NCBI GenBank assembly: GCA_017307785.1
Contig: JAFKGI010000004.1
Location: forward strand, 186,001-250,000
Direction of reading: 5' to 3'
DNA from: Vulcanimicrobiota bacterium
GTDB taxonomy: Bacteria > Vulcanimicrobiota > Xenobia > Xenobiales > JADMJV01
DNA: 64,000 nt
The notes under the pieces were generated by a model. The model had not been told where the DNA came from, made no database searches, and saw only the letters and a program-made list of their open reading frames with translations. Both the position numbers and the translations under genes were made by a program. Position 1 is the stretch's first letter; the number at the start of each line of letters is the position of its first letter. Below are positions 32,937 through 42,021 of this stretch, one piece after another.

Positions 32937-34094
32937 ATGCACCGATTGAATACCCTGCTCATTCACGCCGGCGAGGCCGAACCCCGCCTCAGCGGCGCCG
33001 TAAGTATGCCCATTCACCAGAGCGTCAATTACGAGTCTATCCACGACGCCTCCTATGACCGAATCACCTACATTCGCCTCAACAACACCCCCAATCATGA
33101 GGTGCTGCACGCCAAGCTTGCGGCTCTGGAAGGAACCGAGGCGGCCCTGGTGACGGCCAGCGGCATGGCGGCCATCAGCGCGGCTCTGTTGGGCGTGCTC
33201 AATCAGGGCGACCACATGCTGGCCCACAATTGCTTATATGGTGGCACCCATTCTCTGATCACCGAAGATCTGCCGGCATGGGGCATCAATCACGACTTTG
33301 TGGACGCCAGTCGGCCGGAAACTTGGGAAGCGCACCTCAAGAGCAGCACGCGCGTTTTTTACGTGGAAAGCCTGAGCAACCCACTGCAGGGCGTGCCCGA
33401 ATTGGAAGAAATCGTGCGCTTCTGCAAAAAGCACGGGTTGCTGGCGGTCATCGACAGTACCCTTACCTCGCCGGTCAATTTCCGGCCCCACGATCTCGGT
33501 TTTGACCTGATCGTGCACAGCGCCACCAAATACCTGAATGGCCATTCCGACATCGCCGCCGGCGTAGTGCTGGGCAATAAGCCGCACCTCCGCATGATTC
33601 GCCATCGCCTCAATCACCTGGGTGGCTGCCTTGATCCCAACTCGTGCTTTCTGCTGCATCGCGGCATGAAAACGCTGGCCCTGCGGGTGGAGCGCCAGAA
33701 CGAGACGGCCCTGCAACTGGCTACCTGGCTGCAGGCTCAGGAGGCCGTTCAGCACGTTTACTATGCGGGTCTACCCGAGCATCCCGGCCACGAGCGCGCC
33801 AAGAAATGGTTCCGCGGCTTCGGCGGTGTGCTCAGCTTTGAATTACCGGGTTCGCTGACGGCCACCCAGGGATTCGTGAATCGCCTGCGGCTGCCGCTAC
33901 AGGCGCCCAGTTTGGGAGGCGTGGAAAGCCTGATCACCCGGCCGGCGGTGACTTCGCACGCCGGCATGACGGCCGAACAACGCGCCGCCGCGGGCATTCG
34001 CGACGGGCTGGTGCGCTTCTCGGTGGGTCTGGAAGATTTCGAGGATCTGCGCCAGGACTTTGAACAGGCGCTTTACTCGCAGCTACTTGCCTGA
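32937..34094 (+). CDS. Cys/Met metabolism PLP enzyme (cystathionine gamma-synthase/lyase family)
   Basis: A 385-residue fold-type I PLP enzyme. Motifs: start RLNTLLIHAGEAEPRLSGAV, YIRLNNTPNHEVLHAKLAAL, AALVTASGMAAISAALLG, and the PLP lysine in IVHSATKYLNGHSDIAAG. GVESLITRPAVTSHAGM is the family's late signature. The early motif reads R-L-N-N-T-P-N rather than the usual Y-S-R-x-x-N-P-T, a family variant. Synthase, beta-lyase and gamma-lyase cannot be told apart by sequence. It stands alone, divergent from the acyl-CoA ligase by 92 bp, and overlaps a convergent lipoprotein gene by 12 bp. Confidence 0.9.
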   Translation: MHRLNTLLIHAGEAEPRLSGAVSMPIHQSVNYESIHDASYDRITYIRLNNTPNHEVLHAKLAALEGTEAALVTASGMAAISAALLGVLNQGDHMLAHNCLYGGTHSLITEDLPAWGINHDFVDASRPETWEAHLKSSTRVFYVESLSNPLQGVPELEEIVRFCKKHGLLAVIDSTLTSPVNFRPHDLGFDLIVHSATKYLNGHSDIAAGVVLGNKPHLRMIRHRLNHLGGCLDPNSCFLLHRGMKTLALRVERQNETALQLATWLQAQEAVQHVYYAGLPEHPGHERAKKWFRGFGGVLSFELPGSLTATQGFVNRLRLPLQAPSLGGVESLITRPAVTSHAGMTAEQRAAAGIRDGLVRFSVGLEDFEDLRQDFEQALYSQLLA

Positions 34095-35045
34095 CAGGGT
34101 CTTGAGCAACTGCAGCGCGGTCTGCACCTGGGTGCCCAACACGCCGCCATCGGTGCTCACGCGCTGGTAAAGCGCGTTGCCGGTGGTCTGGTAAAGCACC
34201 GCCGTCAGGCCCTGGTCGTTGAGCTGGGGAGCAAAATCCAGGGCGATCTGCGGGTTGATGGAGACCGATTCCACGTAGTTGCGAATCAAGGCCGGATCGT
34301 AGCCGCTCTGGTTCTTCAATTGATCGGGAGCGGCCTGGATTTTTTCTAGAGCGGCCTTGAAGCCCTGTTCGTAAGCGCTGTTTTTGAGCTGGGCCACGAT
34401 ACCGCCGGGAGCGGCGGCAGCGCCGTCGGCAAAGGCCTGATCGATGGCCAGGGTGGTTTGAGCGGCCTGGGTGTAGCGCACCAATCCGGAGTCGTCGCCT
34501 TTCATTTCGGCGATGGCCTTGAGCACGTCACGGGTCAGCTTCTGCTGCTCAGCCGGATCGCCCTTGAAGTTGAAGGTTTCGACCGCTTTCTTGGCCAGTT
34601 CGGCCACGTCTTTGGCGGCCGGATCGGTGGCCTGGGCAAATTTTTGCAGCACGGCGTTGTTGTAGCCGGCTTCGGCCATCTGATAATAGCCTTTTTTGTC
34701 GCTCTGACCGCGCAGCTGGTCCATGCGGGCGGTGTAGGTGGCGGCCGTCGATTCCTGGGGCTTTTCGTTGTTGGGGGGCGTCGGGGTGGGGGTGCCGCCG
34801 CCGAAGTTGCAGCCGGCCAGGCTGAGAGCCATCAGACCCAGTCCCAGACCGCCGAAAACCTTGCCCAGTACGCCCGAGCCCTGTTGGGCCAGCTTGCCGG
34901 TGTCGGCCTTTTCGACCACCGGCGCCGAGGGGCGTCCCGAAAGAGTGACGCTTTCCGTGGGCTCCGTCGCCTCCGACGGGGCGGATGCTTTCACGGCACT
35001 TCTGCGCTGCAGGGGACTTTGGTGGGCGAGGCTCTGGATTTTCAT
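34083..35045 (-). CDS. Leader-bearing putative lipoprotein
   Basis: A 320-residue protein with an unusual order. Residues 1-50 are a polar leader beginning MKIQSLAHQSPLQRRS, with ESVTLSG at 31-37. Only then comes a hydrophobic segment ending in a lipobox, LMALSLAGC with C79, followed by a Pro/Thr linker (GGGTPTPTPPNN) and a helical domain (VAQLKNSAYEQGFKAALEKI). A normal lipoprotein signal peptide is N-terminal, so whether C79 is lipidated is uncertain. The start at 35045 is chosen for the leader match; longer frames upstream run into the divergent metallopeptidase. Confidence 0.75.
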   Translation of the reverse strand: MKIQSLAHQSPLQRRSAVKASAPSEATEPTESVTLSGRPSAPVVEKADTGKLAQQGSGVLGKVFGGLGLGLMALSLAGCNFGGGTPTPTPPNNEKPQESTAATYTARMDQLRGQSDKKGYYQMAEAGYNNAVLQKFAQATDPAAKDVAELAKKAVETFNFKGDPAEQQKLTRDVLKAIAEMKGDDSGLVRYTQAAQTTLAIDQAFADGAAAAPGGIVAQLKNSAYEQGFKAALEKIQAAPDQLKNQSGYDPALIRNYVESVSINPQIALDFAPQLNDQGLTAVLYQTTGNALYQRVSTDGGVLGTQVQTALQLLKTLSGK

Positions 35046-35100
35046 AAGTGGATTCAACCCCAAGGGGCGGAAAAAAGCATGAAATCGGGAAGATCTCCCC

Positions 35101-36087
35101 ATGTTCTCCTCCATCTCCGGGCCCGGCCACTCCGCCCCGCTGCAGCGCACCCAGCCCAAAGCGCCCAAGCGCGAAGCTGTCATCGAGACCGAGCAACCGC
35201 CCGAGGCGCCGCGCAAGCCGACTTCCCTGATCCATCCGGGCACGGCCCACGAGTTCCGCCAGCGGCTGGAACCGCTGCTGCGCCAACTGCCCCAGGCGCT
35301 GATTCATTCTTTCGTGGATCAGGGCTACCAGCTGCACGTCATCGACGCCAGCGGCCTGCATCCGCTCACCCTCGAAGTCCACGATTACGATCTGCGCCTG
35401 CTCGACGGAGACGAGCCGGAATGCCTGCAGGCGCCCTTACATGATGGCGGCGCGGCCACCCAGGAAGACCTGGAGGAATGGCTGCATTACGTGCAGCTGC
35501 TCAATCCTGAGCTGGACGCGGGGGCCTCGGCTCAGCAAGAAATCTACCTGCCGGCCTACGGCTACTGGTTCGGCCGGCGCCTGCCCGCCGACACCATCGC
35601 CTTCCTGCGCGATCCTCGGGCTCTGCTGGAAGAGGCCCCCGCTGAGGCCGGCACCATCGCCGGCATGGTCACCCACGGCCTGTTGCCCGGACTGCGGCAG
35701 GAAGGCAACCGGATCTTGTTCTGGGACTTCAGCTTCCGCAAGAACGACCCGCTGCTGGACTGGTATGTCTACCACGAATTGGGCCACACCACCGATTACT
35801 CCCTGGCCTTCCGCTACCCCGACGCCTGGCGCGACTGGATGGCCCGCCTGGAGGAAAGCTTCGCCCAGAACCGCCCCTGGCTGACCAGCTACTCGGCCAC
35901 CAGCCCCCATGAGTACTTCGCCGAAGGCTTCGCCGCCTGGGCCACTCTGGAACGCCCGCGCGCCCTGGGGATGCCCGCCAGCCCTCTGGCCGCCCAGCGC
36001 CTGGCCTGCGACCGCTCCACCCTGGCCGCCACCGACCCCTGGCTGCACGAACTCATCGAAGAAGCGGTCAGCTACCTGCTCACCTGA
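35101..36087 (+). CDS. Putative gluzincin metallopeptidase, lethal-factor-like motif
   Basis: A 328-residue protein. A proline-rich basic N-terminus (APLQRTQPKAPKREAV) precedes a mixed domain and then WYVYHELGHTTDYSLAFRYP, an HExxH zinc motif (HELGH). About 50 residues later SPHEYFAEGFAAWATL gives a glutamate of the type that is the third ligand in anthrax lethal-factor-like and related gluzincins. No signal peptide is evident. Its substrate is unknown. It is divergent from the leader lipoprotein, with starts only 55 bp apart, and precedes the 59-bp tandem array. Confidence 0.8.
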   Translation: MFSSISGPGHSAPLQRTQPKAPKREAVIETEQPPEAPRKPTSLIHPGTAHEFRQRLEPLLRQLPQALIHSFVDQGYQLHVIDASGLHPLTLEVHDYDLRLLDGDEPECLQAPLHDGGAATQEDLEEWLHYVQLLNPELDAGASAQQEIYLPAYGYWFGRRLPADTIAFLRDPRALLEEAPAEAGTIAGMVTHGLLPGLRQEGNRILFWDFSFRKNDPLLDWYVYHELGHTTDYSLAFRYPDAWRDWMARLEESFAQNRPWLTSYSATSPHEYFAEGFAAWATLERPRALGMPASPLAAQRLACDRSTLAATDPWLHELIEEAVSYLLT

Positions 36088-36090
36088 TCG

Positions 36091-36632
36091 GCGCGGGTCT
36101 GACGCCCGCGTTTGCGGTCCTGGGGCCACCCTGGGCCCTGGGCCTGCTAGAGGAAGCCGAGCCAGCGCCGCCCCAGCACCCACCGGCGCGGTCCTGACGC
36201 CCGCGTTTGCGGTCCTGGGGCCCGCGTGCTGCCTGCCCTGATCGGCGCGGTCCTGACGCCCGCGTTTGCGGTCCTGGGGCCCGCGCTGCCCGCCCCGACC
36301 GGCGCGGTCCTGAGGCCCGCGTTTGCGGTCCTGGCGCCCGCGTGCTGCCTGCCCCGACCGGCGCGGTCCTGACGCCCGCGTTTGCGGTCCTGGGGCCCGC
36401 GTGCTGCCTGCCCTGACCGGCGCGGTCCTGACGCCCGCGTTTGCGGTCCTGGGGCCCGCGTGCTGCCTGCCCTGACCGGCGCGGTCCTGACGCTGGCGTT
36501 TGCGGTCCTGGGGCCCGCGTGCTGCCTGCCCTGACCGGCGCGGTCCTGACGCCCGCGTTTGCGGTCCTGGGGCCACCCTGGGCCCTGGGCCTGCTAGAGG
36601 AAGCCGAGCCAGCGCCGCCCCAGCACCCACCG
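36091..36632. repeat. 59-bp tandem array with matching long end units
   Basis: Unit starts (GCGCGGTCCTGACGCCCGCG) fall at 36186, 36245, 36302, 36361, 36420, 36479 and 36538, a 59-bp period with one 57-bp unit. The first (36091-36185) and last (36538-36632) units are about 95 bp, share the same alternative 3' part (GGCCACCCTGGGCCCTGGGC and onward), and so bracket six shorter units. Each junction contains GACCG-GCG-CGGTC, a small inverted repeat. Because 59 is not a multiple of three, the long open frames here are not a repeat protein. Confidence 0.85.
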
Positions 36633-36770
36633 GCCCCGGAGTCCGCCACCCGCTCCGGACAGAAGTTTGTCCGCCACCGGCCCCGGAGTCCGCCACCTAC
36701 CCCGGACAGAAGTTTGTCCGTCCGCCACCCGCCCCGGAGACTCCGTCACCCGCCCCGGACAAAACTCACG
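36631..36770. repeat. 47-bp repeats with hairpins after the 59-bp array
   Basis: Two good copies start at 36631 and 36678 (CGGCCCCGGAGTCCGCCACC), with a third diverged copy from about 36729. The first two contain a perfect hairpin, CGGACA-GAAGTT-TGTCCG, at 36656-36673 and 36703-36720. The block fills the space between the 59-bp array and the terminator of the lipase gene; no gene is seen in it. Confidence 0.7.
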
Positions 36771-36777
36771 GCCACAT

Positions 36778-36808
36778 AAAAAACGACCCCCGCCGGGGCG
36801 GAGGTCGT
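36778..36808 (-). terminator. Intrinsic terminator of the lipase-like gene
   Basis: On the minus strand, ACGACCTCCGCC and a matching GGCGGGGGTCGT form a strong GC-rich hairpin followed directly by six T. It lies 20 bp after the stop of the secreted lipase-like gene, on the correct strand and in the correct order for rho-independent termination. Confidence 0.8.
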
Positions 36809-36827
36809 CAGCGCATTCCCAAAACGC

Positions 36828-38231
36828 CTAGCGGTTGGGGAATGCCAGGGCGTCGATGTAGCGGAAGCCGAGCACGGTGGCCACGGGCAGGGAGGTGGCG
36901 TGCACCGAGCCCAGCGCCGTCGAGTTGAAGGTGTAGAGGTCGGTGGTCACGTTGCTCTGGCCCGCGAAGGCGGCCGCCGCCAGGTTGGCGTTCTGCACCG
37001 GCACCAGGTCGTCGTCCTGGTTGTGGATCAGACGCAGCGGGAAGGTCGGCTGCCAGTTGTAGTAGGCGTCGTTGATGGCCAGGGTCTGCACCAGCTGGCT
37101 GGCGGTGTTGCCCAGGTCGGTGCGGAAGGCGGTGGACAGCACCGAGGCCGGTCCCGTATAGGGCACGGCCTGACGAGCCAGAGCGTCGATTTCCAGGCTG
37201 CTGTGGTCGCCGTTGGTCAGGTTGACCAGGTCCTGCGCATAGCTGGTGCTGCTCGGCGTGTAGCCCGGGGGGTTGGGAATGAAGGCCGAGGTAATGGCCA
37301 GCACCGGAACGGTCGAACTATAGATGGGCGAGTAACCGGCCACCATCAGCGGCACAAAGTAGGCCGCCGGGAAGCTAGTTCCGCTGGTGATGATGATGTT
37401 GCGCATGGTGGTCGACAACGAATAGGGACCGTCCAGCGCGGCCACGCCGTTGGGCGGGGTGCCCCGCTGCTGCAGCGCGCGGGCGCTGACCACGGTGGCG
37501 TAACCGCCTTCCGAGAAGCCCATCAAATACAGCTGTCCATTCCAGGTCAGATCGCTGGGCAAGGCGGCCTTGCTGACGTCGATCAGATCGAGCACCGAGT
37601 TGGCCAGCGAGGGGTGGCTGTAGGGATGGAAATCGCGGTTGTCACCCAGACCGGGGTAGTCGGCGGCCACCACGATGTAGCCGGCCGAAGCCAGGAACAA
37701 AGCGATCTGATACTGCAGCTCGTTGTTGGACAGGCTCAAGCTCTGCGACGAGGGGGAGTATTGGCGCAGCGTCAGGGTGGGATGCTGCAAGGACAAGATG
37801 GGGGCCGACACGTTCTTGTTGTTGGCGCCCACCGGCACCACCAGCAAACCGGTGACGGTCTGGGCTCGGCCGGAAAAATCGTGACTGGTATAGGTGATTT
37901 TGGAACTCTTCACATCGTATACGATGTAGCTGGCCAATTCCGACTTGATCAGATTCCAGATGGTGTCGATGATCGAGCCCTCGGCGGCATCGTTCCCGAT
38001 TCCATCGGCGCGGTCCACCAGGGCCCCCATTACTTCGATTGAGCGCACGTTGGAGGCGCGCAACTGTTGCGCCGTCACGGTTTCCTTGGGCGTGGCGGAA
38101 ATCAGGTTGCTCGTCTGAGTCAGCTGAGTCGGGTTGTTGTTGCCGGGATTGCCGGCAAAAGTGTTGTTGGAGTCGCCACCGCAACCCCAAAGAAGCAGGC
38201 CGCAGGCCAGAACAAAATCACGGATTTTCAT
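36828..38231 (-). CDS. Secreted lipase/esterase-like lipoprotein
   Basis: A 467-residue alpha/beta hydrolase. The N-terminus MKIRDFVLACGLLLWGCGG is a lipoprotein signal with a lipobox ending at C17. The mature enzyme resembles the secretory lipase (LIP) family: a capping region, GYIVVAADYPGLGDNRDFHP, nucleophile elbow YLMGFSEGGYATVVSA, acid in LIHNQDDDLVPVQNA and histidine in GSVHATSLPVATVLG. An Asn-rich linker follows the lipid anchor. It likely acts on esters outside the cytoplasmic membrane. A terminator follows the stop codon. Confidence 0.85.
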   Translation of the reverse strand: MKIRDFVLACGLLLWGCGGDSNNTFAGNPGNNNPTQLTQTSNLISATPKETVTAQQLRASNVRSIEVMGALVDRADGIGNDAAEGSIIDTIWNLIKSELASYIVYDVKSSKITYTSHDFSGRAQTVTGLLVVPVGANNKNVSAPILSLQHPTLTLRQYSPSSQSLSLSNNELQYQIALFLASAGYIVVAADYPGLGDNRDFHPYSHPSLANSVLDLIDVSKAALPSDLTWNGQLYLMGFSEGGYATVVSARALQQRGTPPNGVAALDGPYSLSTTMRNIIITSGTSFPAAYFVPLMVAGYSPIYSSTVPVLAITSAFIPNPPGYTPSSTSYAQDLVNLTNGDHSSLEIDALARQAVPYTGPASVLSTAFRTDLGNTASQLVQTLAINDAYYNWQPTFPLRLIHNQDDDLVPVQNANLAAAAFAGQSNVTTDLYTFNSTALGSVHATSLPVATVLGFRYIDALAFPNR

Positions 38232-38272
38232 ACCGCGATCTGTTTTGCGGAAAGCCCGATTCCTGCCCGCCT

Positions 38273-39052
38273 TTAGCAGCCTTGAGGACGCAAGCGGGAA
38301 TTCAGCTGGGTAATCACATTGTAGCCCACCTGGGCGACCTGACCTTCGGCTTCCACCGGTTCGAGCAGCGATTGCAGCTGATAGTGGCCGGTCACCGGCT
38401 CGGTCTGAGAATGATAAACCTGCAGGCGCTCGCGAATGATTTCTTCGGTGTCGTCCTGTCGGCCGCGCTCTTTCAGGCGCTTGACCACAATTTCATCGTC
38501 TACCATCAAATTGGCCACGGCCGTCAGCGGCTTGCCCAATTTCGCCAGGGTTTCATCGAGATGCTCAGCCTGGGCTTTACTGCGCGGAAATCCGTCCAGA
38601 ATGAACGATTCCTCGCCGGCCAGTTTGCCGTCGACCATTTTCAAAATAATTTCGTCGGGCACCAATTTGCCGGCCTGCATGTAGGTCTGGGCCTCTTTGC
38701 CCAATTCGGTGCCTTGCTTGACTTCGGCGCGCAGCAGCTCGCCGGTGGAAATGTGGGTGGCCTTGAAAAACTGGGTGATGATCTTGGCCTGGGTGCCTTT
38801 GCCCGAGCCCGGAGGTCCGACCAAAATCATGCGCAACGGTCCGCGCAGAGCGGCGGCTCCCGCACCGGCTCCGTGAGTGGCGGCCTGCTCGGCGGCGGCG
38901 GTCCCCTGCTGGGCCAATTGCTCTGCAGAGGCCGGAGTCGGAGCGCCCGAGATCTGCACCTCGTCTCCGCTCACCGCGGCGGCGGTTGCTTTGGCGGGGC
39001 GCGCAGCGACGGCACTGGCTACGACCGGGAGTCTCACGGATTGAATCGTCAT
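38273..39052 (-). CDS. adk: Adenylate kinase with a 70-residue N-terminal leader
   Basis: The enzyme equilibrates ATP + AMP with 2 ADP. The kinase begins at residue 75 with MILVGPPGSGKGTQAKII; THISTGELLRAEVKQGTELG, ILDGFPRSKAQAEHLDE and a short LID (ERGRQDDTEEIIRERL) follow, so it is a short-LID adenylate kinase. Ordinary enzymes start about six residues before the P-loop. The extra part begins MTIQSVRLPVVASAV, has DEVQISG at 30-36 and an Ala/Gln/Gly-rich stretch; it lacks membrane helices. The ATG at 39052 has GAGGTG eight bases upstream, but re-initiation at M75 cannot be excluded. Confidence 0.9.
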   Translation of the reverse strand: MTIQSVRLPVVASAVAARPAKATAAAVSGDEVQISGAPTPASAEQLAQQGTAAAEQAATHGAGAGAAALRGPLRMILVGPPGSGKGTQAKIITQFFKATHISTGELLRAEVKQGTELGKEAQTYMQAGKLVPDEIILKMVDGKLAGEESFILDGFPRSKAQAEHLDETLAKLGKPLTAVANLMVDDEIVVKRLKERGRQDDTEEIIRERLQVYHSQTEPVTGHYQLQSLLEPVEAEGQVAQVGYNVITQLNSRLRPQGC

Positions 39053-39107
39053 GATAGAAACACCTCTTCACCCCTAGCTTAGGTGACGAAGCTGAAAAAT
39101 ACCTGTA

Positions 39108-42014
39108 CTACCCCAGGGCCTGGGCGTAGAGCTCTTCGGTGGCTTCCCCGGGTTCCACGCCCAGGTCTTCTTCCAGAGCCTGGCGGCACTGGTCGTAGAC
39201 ACGAGCCGCCTGAGCCAGGCGGTTCTGACCCAGGTGGACCCGCATCAGCCACTGATAGCCTTCCTCCCAACAGCGGTCGCGCTGCAGCATCAAGTGGGCG
39301 ATTTGCACCACCTGCTCGCCACGCTGTTGCTGCCAGAAATGGGCGGCCAAACGGCTGGCCGTCTCCAGATATTGTTGCTTCCAACGCTCGCGCGAGGCCG
39401 AAGCCCAATCGGCGTAGGGGAATTCTTGCAGATAATCGCCGCGCACCAGATCCAACGCCCGCTGGAAGAGAGGGGCGGCTTCCTCGGCGTCGGCCGCCTG
39501 CCCGCCCAACTCCACAAAGCGCTCGAACTCGACCAGGTCCAGCGACAGCTCCTCGGTCCAGGGCAGCGCGTAGTGGTCGTCGCGGCGCACCACGCAGCGG
39601 GCGGTGGCGTTGTGGGGACGGTCGGGGTCGAGCACTTCGAAAAGCGCGTGCAGCAGCACCCGCAGATCGCGGGCCGCCGCCTGGGGCGTGCTCTCGGGAA
39701 AGAGCAGATCCCAGAGTCGTTCCTTGGAGATGAAGCCGCCGCGCAGGGACAGCAAAATGCCCAGCAACTCCTTGGCCTTCTTGCGCTTCCAGAGCTTGTG
39801 CGGCACTTCTTGACCGTCTCGAAACACCTGGATCGGTCCCAGCAAGCACAGCCGCAGCTGAGCGGTGACCACCTCCGGGGCCGGGGCCACCGCCGGCGGC
39901 GCTTCCCCTAAGACCCGAGGACCGAAAAGCGTGGGGCGTTCCAGCACGAACTCAAAGCCCTCTTCGCGCACGCTCGGATCCAGCCAGAGGCGCACCAGGA
40001 AGATTCCGAAGCGGTCCTGCACCTGCTCGAACTGGATGCGGGCGGCCGCCATCAGGTCCTGCCAACCCGGATGCTGACCGAGACGGGCGGCGATGGCCGA
40101 AGTCAACTGCAGCCAGGCGCTCAACCAGGCGTCTCCGGCTTCGCGGGTGATTTCCAGGGCTTCCAGAGAAGCATCGTAGGAACGCACCCACTCGCCCTGG
40201 TGGGCGCAAAACAAGGCCTCTCCCATCAAGGCCTCGGCCTTGAGGCGAGGAGCGCCCATGGCTTCGGTCAGCAGGCGGGCCTTGGAATAGCAAACGCGCA
40301 CTTCCTCGGCGGCGCAGCGCGGCTTGAGCTGCAGGGCGTGACCCAGACGCATCCAGGCCACGCTCTCGGCGAACTTCTCGCCGTTGGCCTGGGCCTGACG
40401 CAGGGCCGAGCGGGTCAGCAATTCGGCGCTGCCAAAGTCGCCCTGGAGCACGGCCAGGTAAGCCAGCAGCAGAGCTTCGTTGCGGTGGCCGGTGCCGCTG
40501 CCGTCGGCTTCGCGCAGCAGGGCCTCGCGCGCTTGCTCCAGGTTGCCGGCGCGTAGATGCAGCCGCACTTCCAGGCGATCTTGCGAACCGCCCGGCAGCG
40601 CCAGAGCCAGCCGTCGGTAGCGCTGGGCCTGACGCGAGGCCCCTTGATTCAAGCTGTTTTCAGCCAGCAGCAGCAGCACCTGGCTTTTTTGTTCCGGCTC
40701 CAGACCGCCATAAGCCTGGCGCAGCAGGGTCTTGGCCCCGCTGGGCTGGAGCGTATCCACCAGCACTTTGCCGGCACCCAGCAAGGCCTGCGGGCGCTCG
40801 GTGGTGGTGGTGAGCTCCAAGAACTCTTGCAGAGCATTTTCAAACTGATGACTGCGGGCCAGCGCCTGGGCGTAGGCCAGGCGCAGACGCGGTTCGCGCT
40901 GGGCGGCCGGCAGTTGCTCCACGTAGTGCTGCAGCTTCTGAAAGGCGCCCTGCTCCAGCAGCGCCGGTCCCCAGTGCAGCAAAATACTGGAGGCTTCCTG
41001 GGTGGCGCCGGCTTCAAACAGATGCCACAGGGCTTCGTCGTAATCTCCCTGGGAAAGGGCCACCGGGGCCGCCGCCTGATGACTGCTCAGGGTCAACTTT
41101 TGCGAGTGGCGCAGTTGCTCCAGCAGAAAGGAACGGGCGTAGGGATGGAAGCGAAACTGCTCGGCGCCGTAGCGCTGCAGAAAGACTCCCTGCTCGGCCG
41201 CCTTGCTCAGCAGCTCGGCGCTGTCGAGGTGGGGGCAGAGCTGAGCCACCTGAGCGGGAGTGACGAACTCGAAGACGCTGCAGCGGGTCAGCAGATCGCG
41301 CAAGTCTTCGGGCAGGCCTTTCCAGACCTGGGCAAAGAGCTTTTCCGGCTCGCCCCCGCCGTGACCGGTGCGCCGCCAGGCGTCCACTGCCATGGGCCAA
41401 CCGCCGGAGTCGCCGGGAATGCCCAGTTCTTGCAGTTCTTCGGGCAGAAAGCGCAGCTTTTCCACGCCCACTTCCAGCACCAGCCCGCGCGTCTGCCAGG
41501 CGGCCAGGAAGTCGAAGTCGGGCAATTCACGGCCGATCAGCACCCAGCCCAGGGTGGCCGGCGAGAACTGCACCAGATACTCCAGCAGGCGCAAGGCCTC
41601 GCCCTGCAGATGATGGACGTCGTCCACGATCAGGCAGGTGCTGCCGGCTTCCAACAGACAGCCCAGGGCGTCGGCCACCGGCCGCCAGCGTTCCGGAGCG
41701 AACCCCTGACGCAGCAGGGAGTCCAGCATCTCGGTGTCGACCTCGGGGTAGCAGCGCAGCCAGGCGGCGCGCAGATAGACCAGTAAAGAGTGCGGATCAT
41801 CCTCGCGGTGGCCCAGCGTCAGCCAGGCCGGGGGCGGTTCGAGCTGCTGGGCCCATTGGGCCACCCATTGCGTTTTGCCGAAACCCGGACCGGCCGTCAC
41901 TCGCGCCAGACGGGTCTGGGCGCTGAGCAACTGCGAGAGCAGATGCCGGCGAGGCAGAGCGCTGGGGTCGGGAGTGGGCACCTGAACGCGCGAGGGGAGG
42001 ACTGCAAACTTCAT
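39108..42014 (-). CDS. STAND-ATPase transcriptional activator with C-terminal BTAD domain
   Basis: A 968-residue MalT/SARP-like regulator. Residues 30-45 hold a P-loop-like [19 protein letters not shown] (GPGFGKT), with a Walker B candidate in [12 protein letters not shown] long helical TPR-type region follows. The last 240 residues comprise an OmpR-like DNA-binding domain ([60 protein letters not shown]) and a bacterial transcriptional activation domain ([37 protein letters not shown]). ATG 42014 lies 8 bp from the start of the divergent hybrid kinase. Targets unknown. Confidence 0.88.
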   Translation of the reverse strand: MKFAVLPSRVQVPTPDPSALPRRHLLSQLLSAQTRLARVTAGPGFGKTQWVAQWAQQLEPPPAWLTLGHREDDPHSLLVYLRAAWLRCYPEVDTEMLDSLLRQGFAPERWRPVADALGCLLEAGSTCLIVDDVHHLQGEALRLLEYLVQFSPATLGWVLIGRELPDFDFLAAWQTRGLVLEVGVEKLRFLPEELQELGIPGDSGGWPMAVDAWRRTGHGGGEPEKLFAQVWKGLPEDLRDLLTRCSVFEFVTPAQVAQLCPHLDSAELLSKAAEQGVFLQRYGAEQFRFHPYARSFLLEQLRHSQKLTLSSHQAAAPVALSQGDYDEALWHLFEAGATQEASSILLHWGPALLEQGAFQKLQHYVEQLPAAQREPRLRLAYAQALARSHQFENALQEFLELTTTTERPQALLGAGKVLVDTLQPSGAKTLLRQAYGGLEPEQKSQVLLLLAENSLNQGASRQAQRYRRLALALPGGSQDRLEVRLHLRAGNLEQAREALLREADGSGTGHRNEALLLAYLAVLQGDFGSAELLTRSALRQAQANGEKFAESVAWMRLGHALQLKPRCAAEEVRVCYSKARLLTEAMGAPRLKAEALMGEALFCAHQGEWVRSYDASLEALEITREAGDAWLSAWLQLTSAIAARLGQHPGWQDLMAAARIQFEQVQDRFGIFLVRLWLDPSVREEGFEFVLERPTLFGPRVLGEAPPAVAPAPEVVTAQLRLCLLGPIQVFRDGQEVPHKLWKRKKAKELLGILLSLRGGFISKERLWDLLFPESTPQAAARDLRVLLHALFEVLDPDRPHNATARCVVRRDDHYALPWTEELSLDLVEFERFVELGGQAADAEEAAPLFQRALDLVRGDYLQEFPYADWASASRERWKQQYLETASRLAAHFWQQQRGEQVVQIAHLMLQRDRCWEEGYQWLMRVHLGQNRLAQAARVYDQCRQALEEDLGVEPGEATEELYAQALG

Positions 42015-42021
42015 CGGGTCG

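Noticed and set aside
36091..36632. Possible CRISPR array
   Set aside because: Units are contiguous and nearly identical throughout; there are no unique spacers and no cas genes.
35437..36696. Long open frame through the 59-bp array, possible Arg/Gly repeat protein
   Set aside because: The 59-bp period shifts the frame in each unit, and stops are rare on all frames because of base composition; there is no start site or homology.
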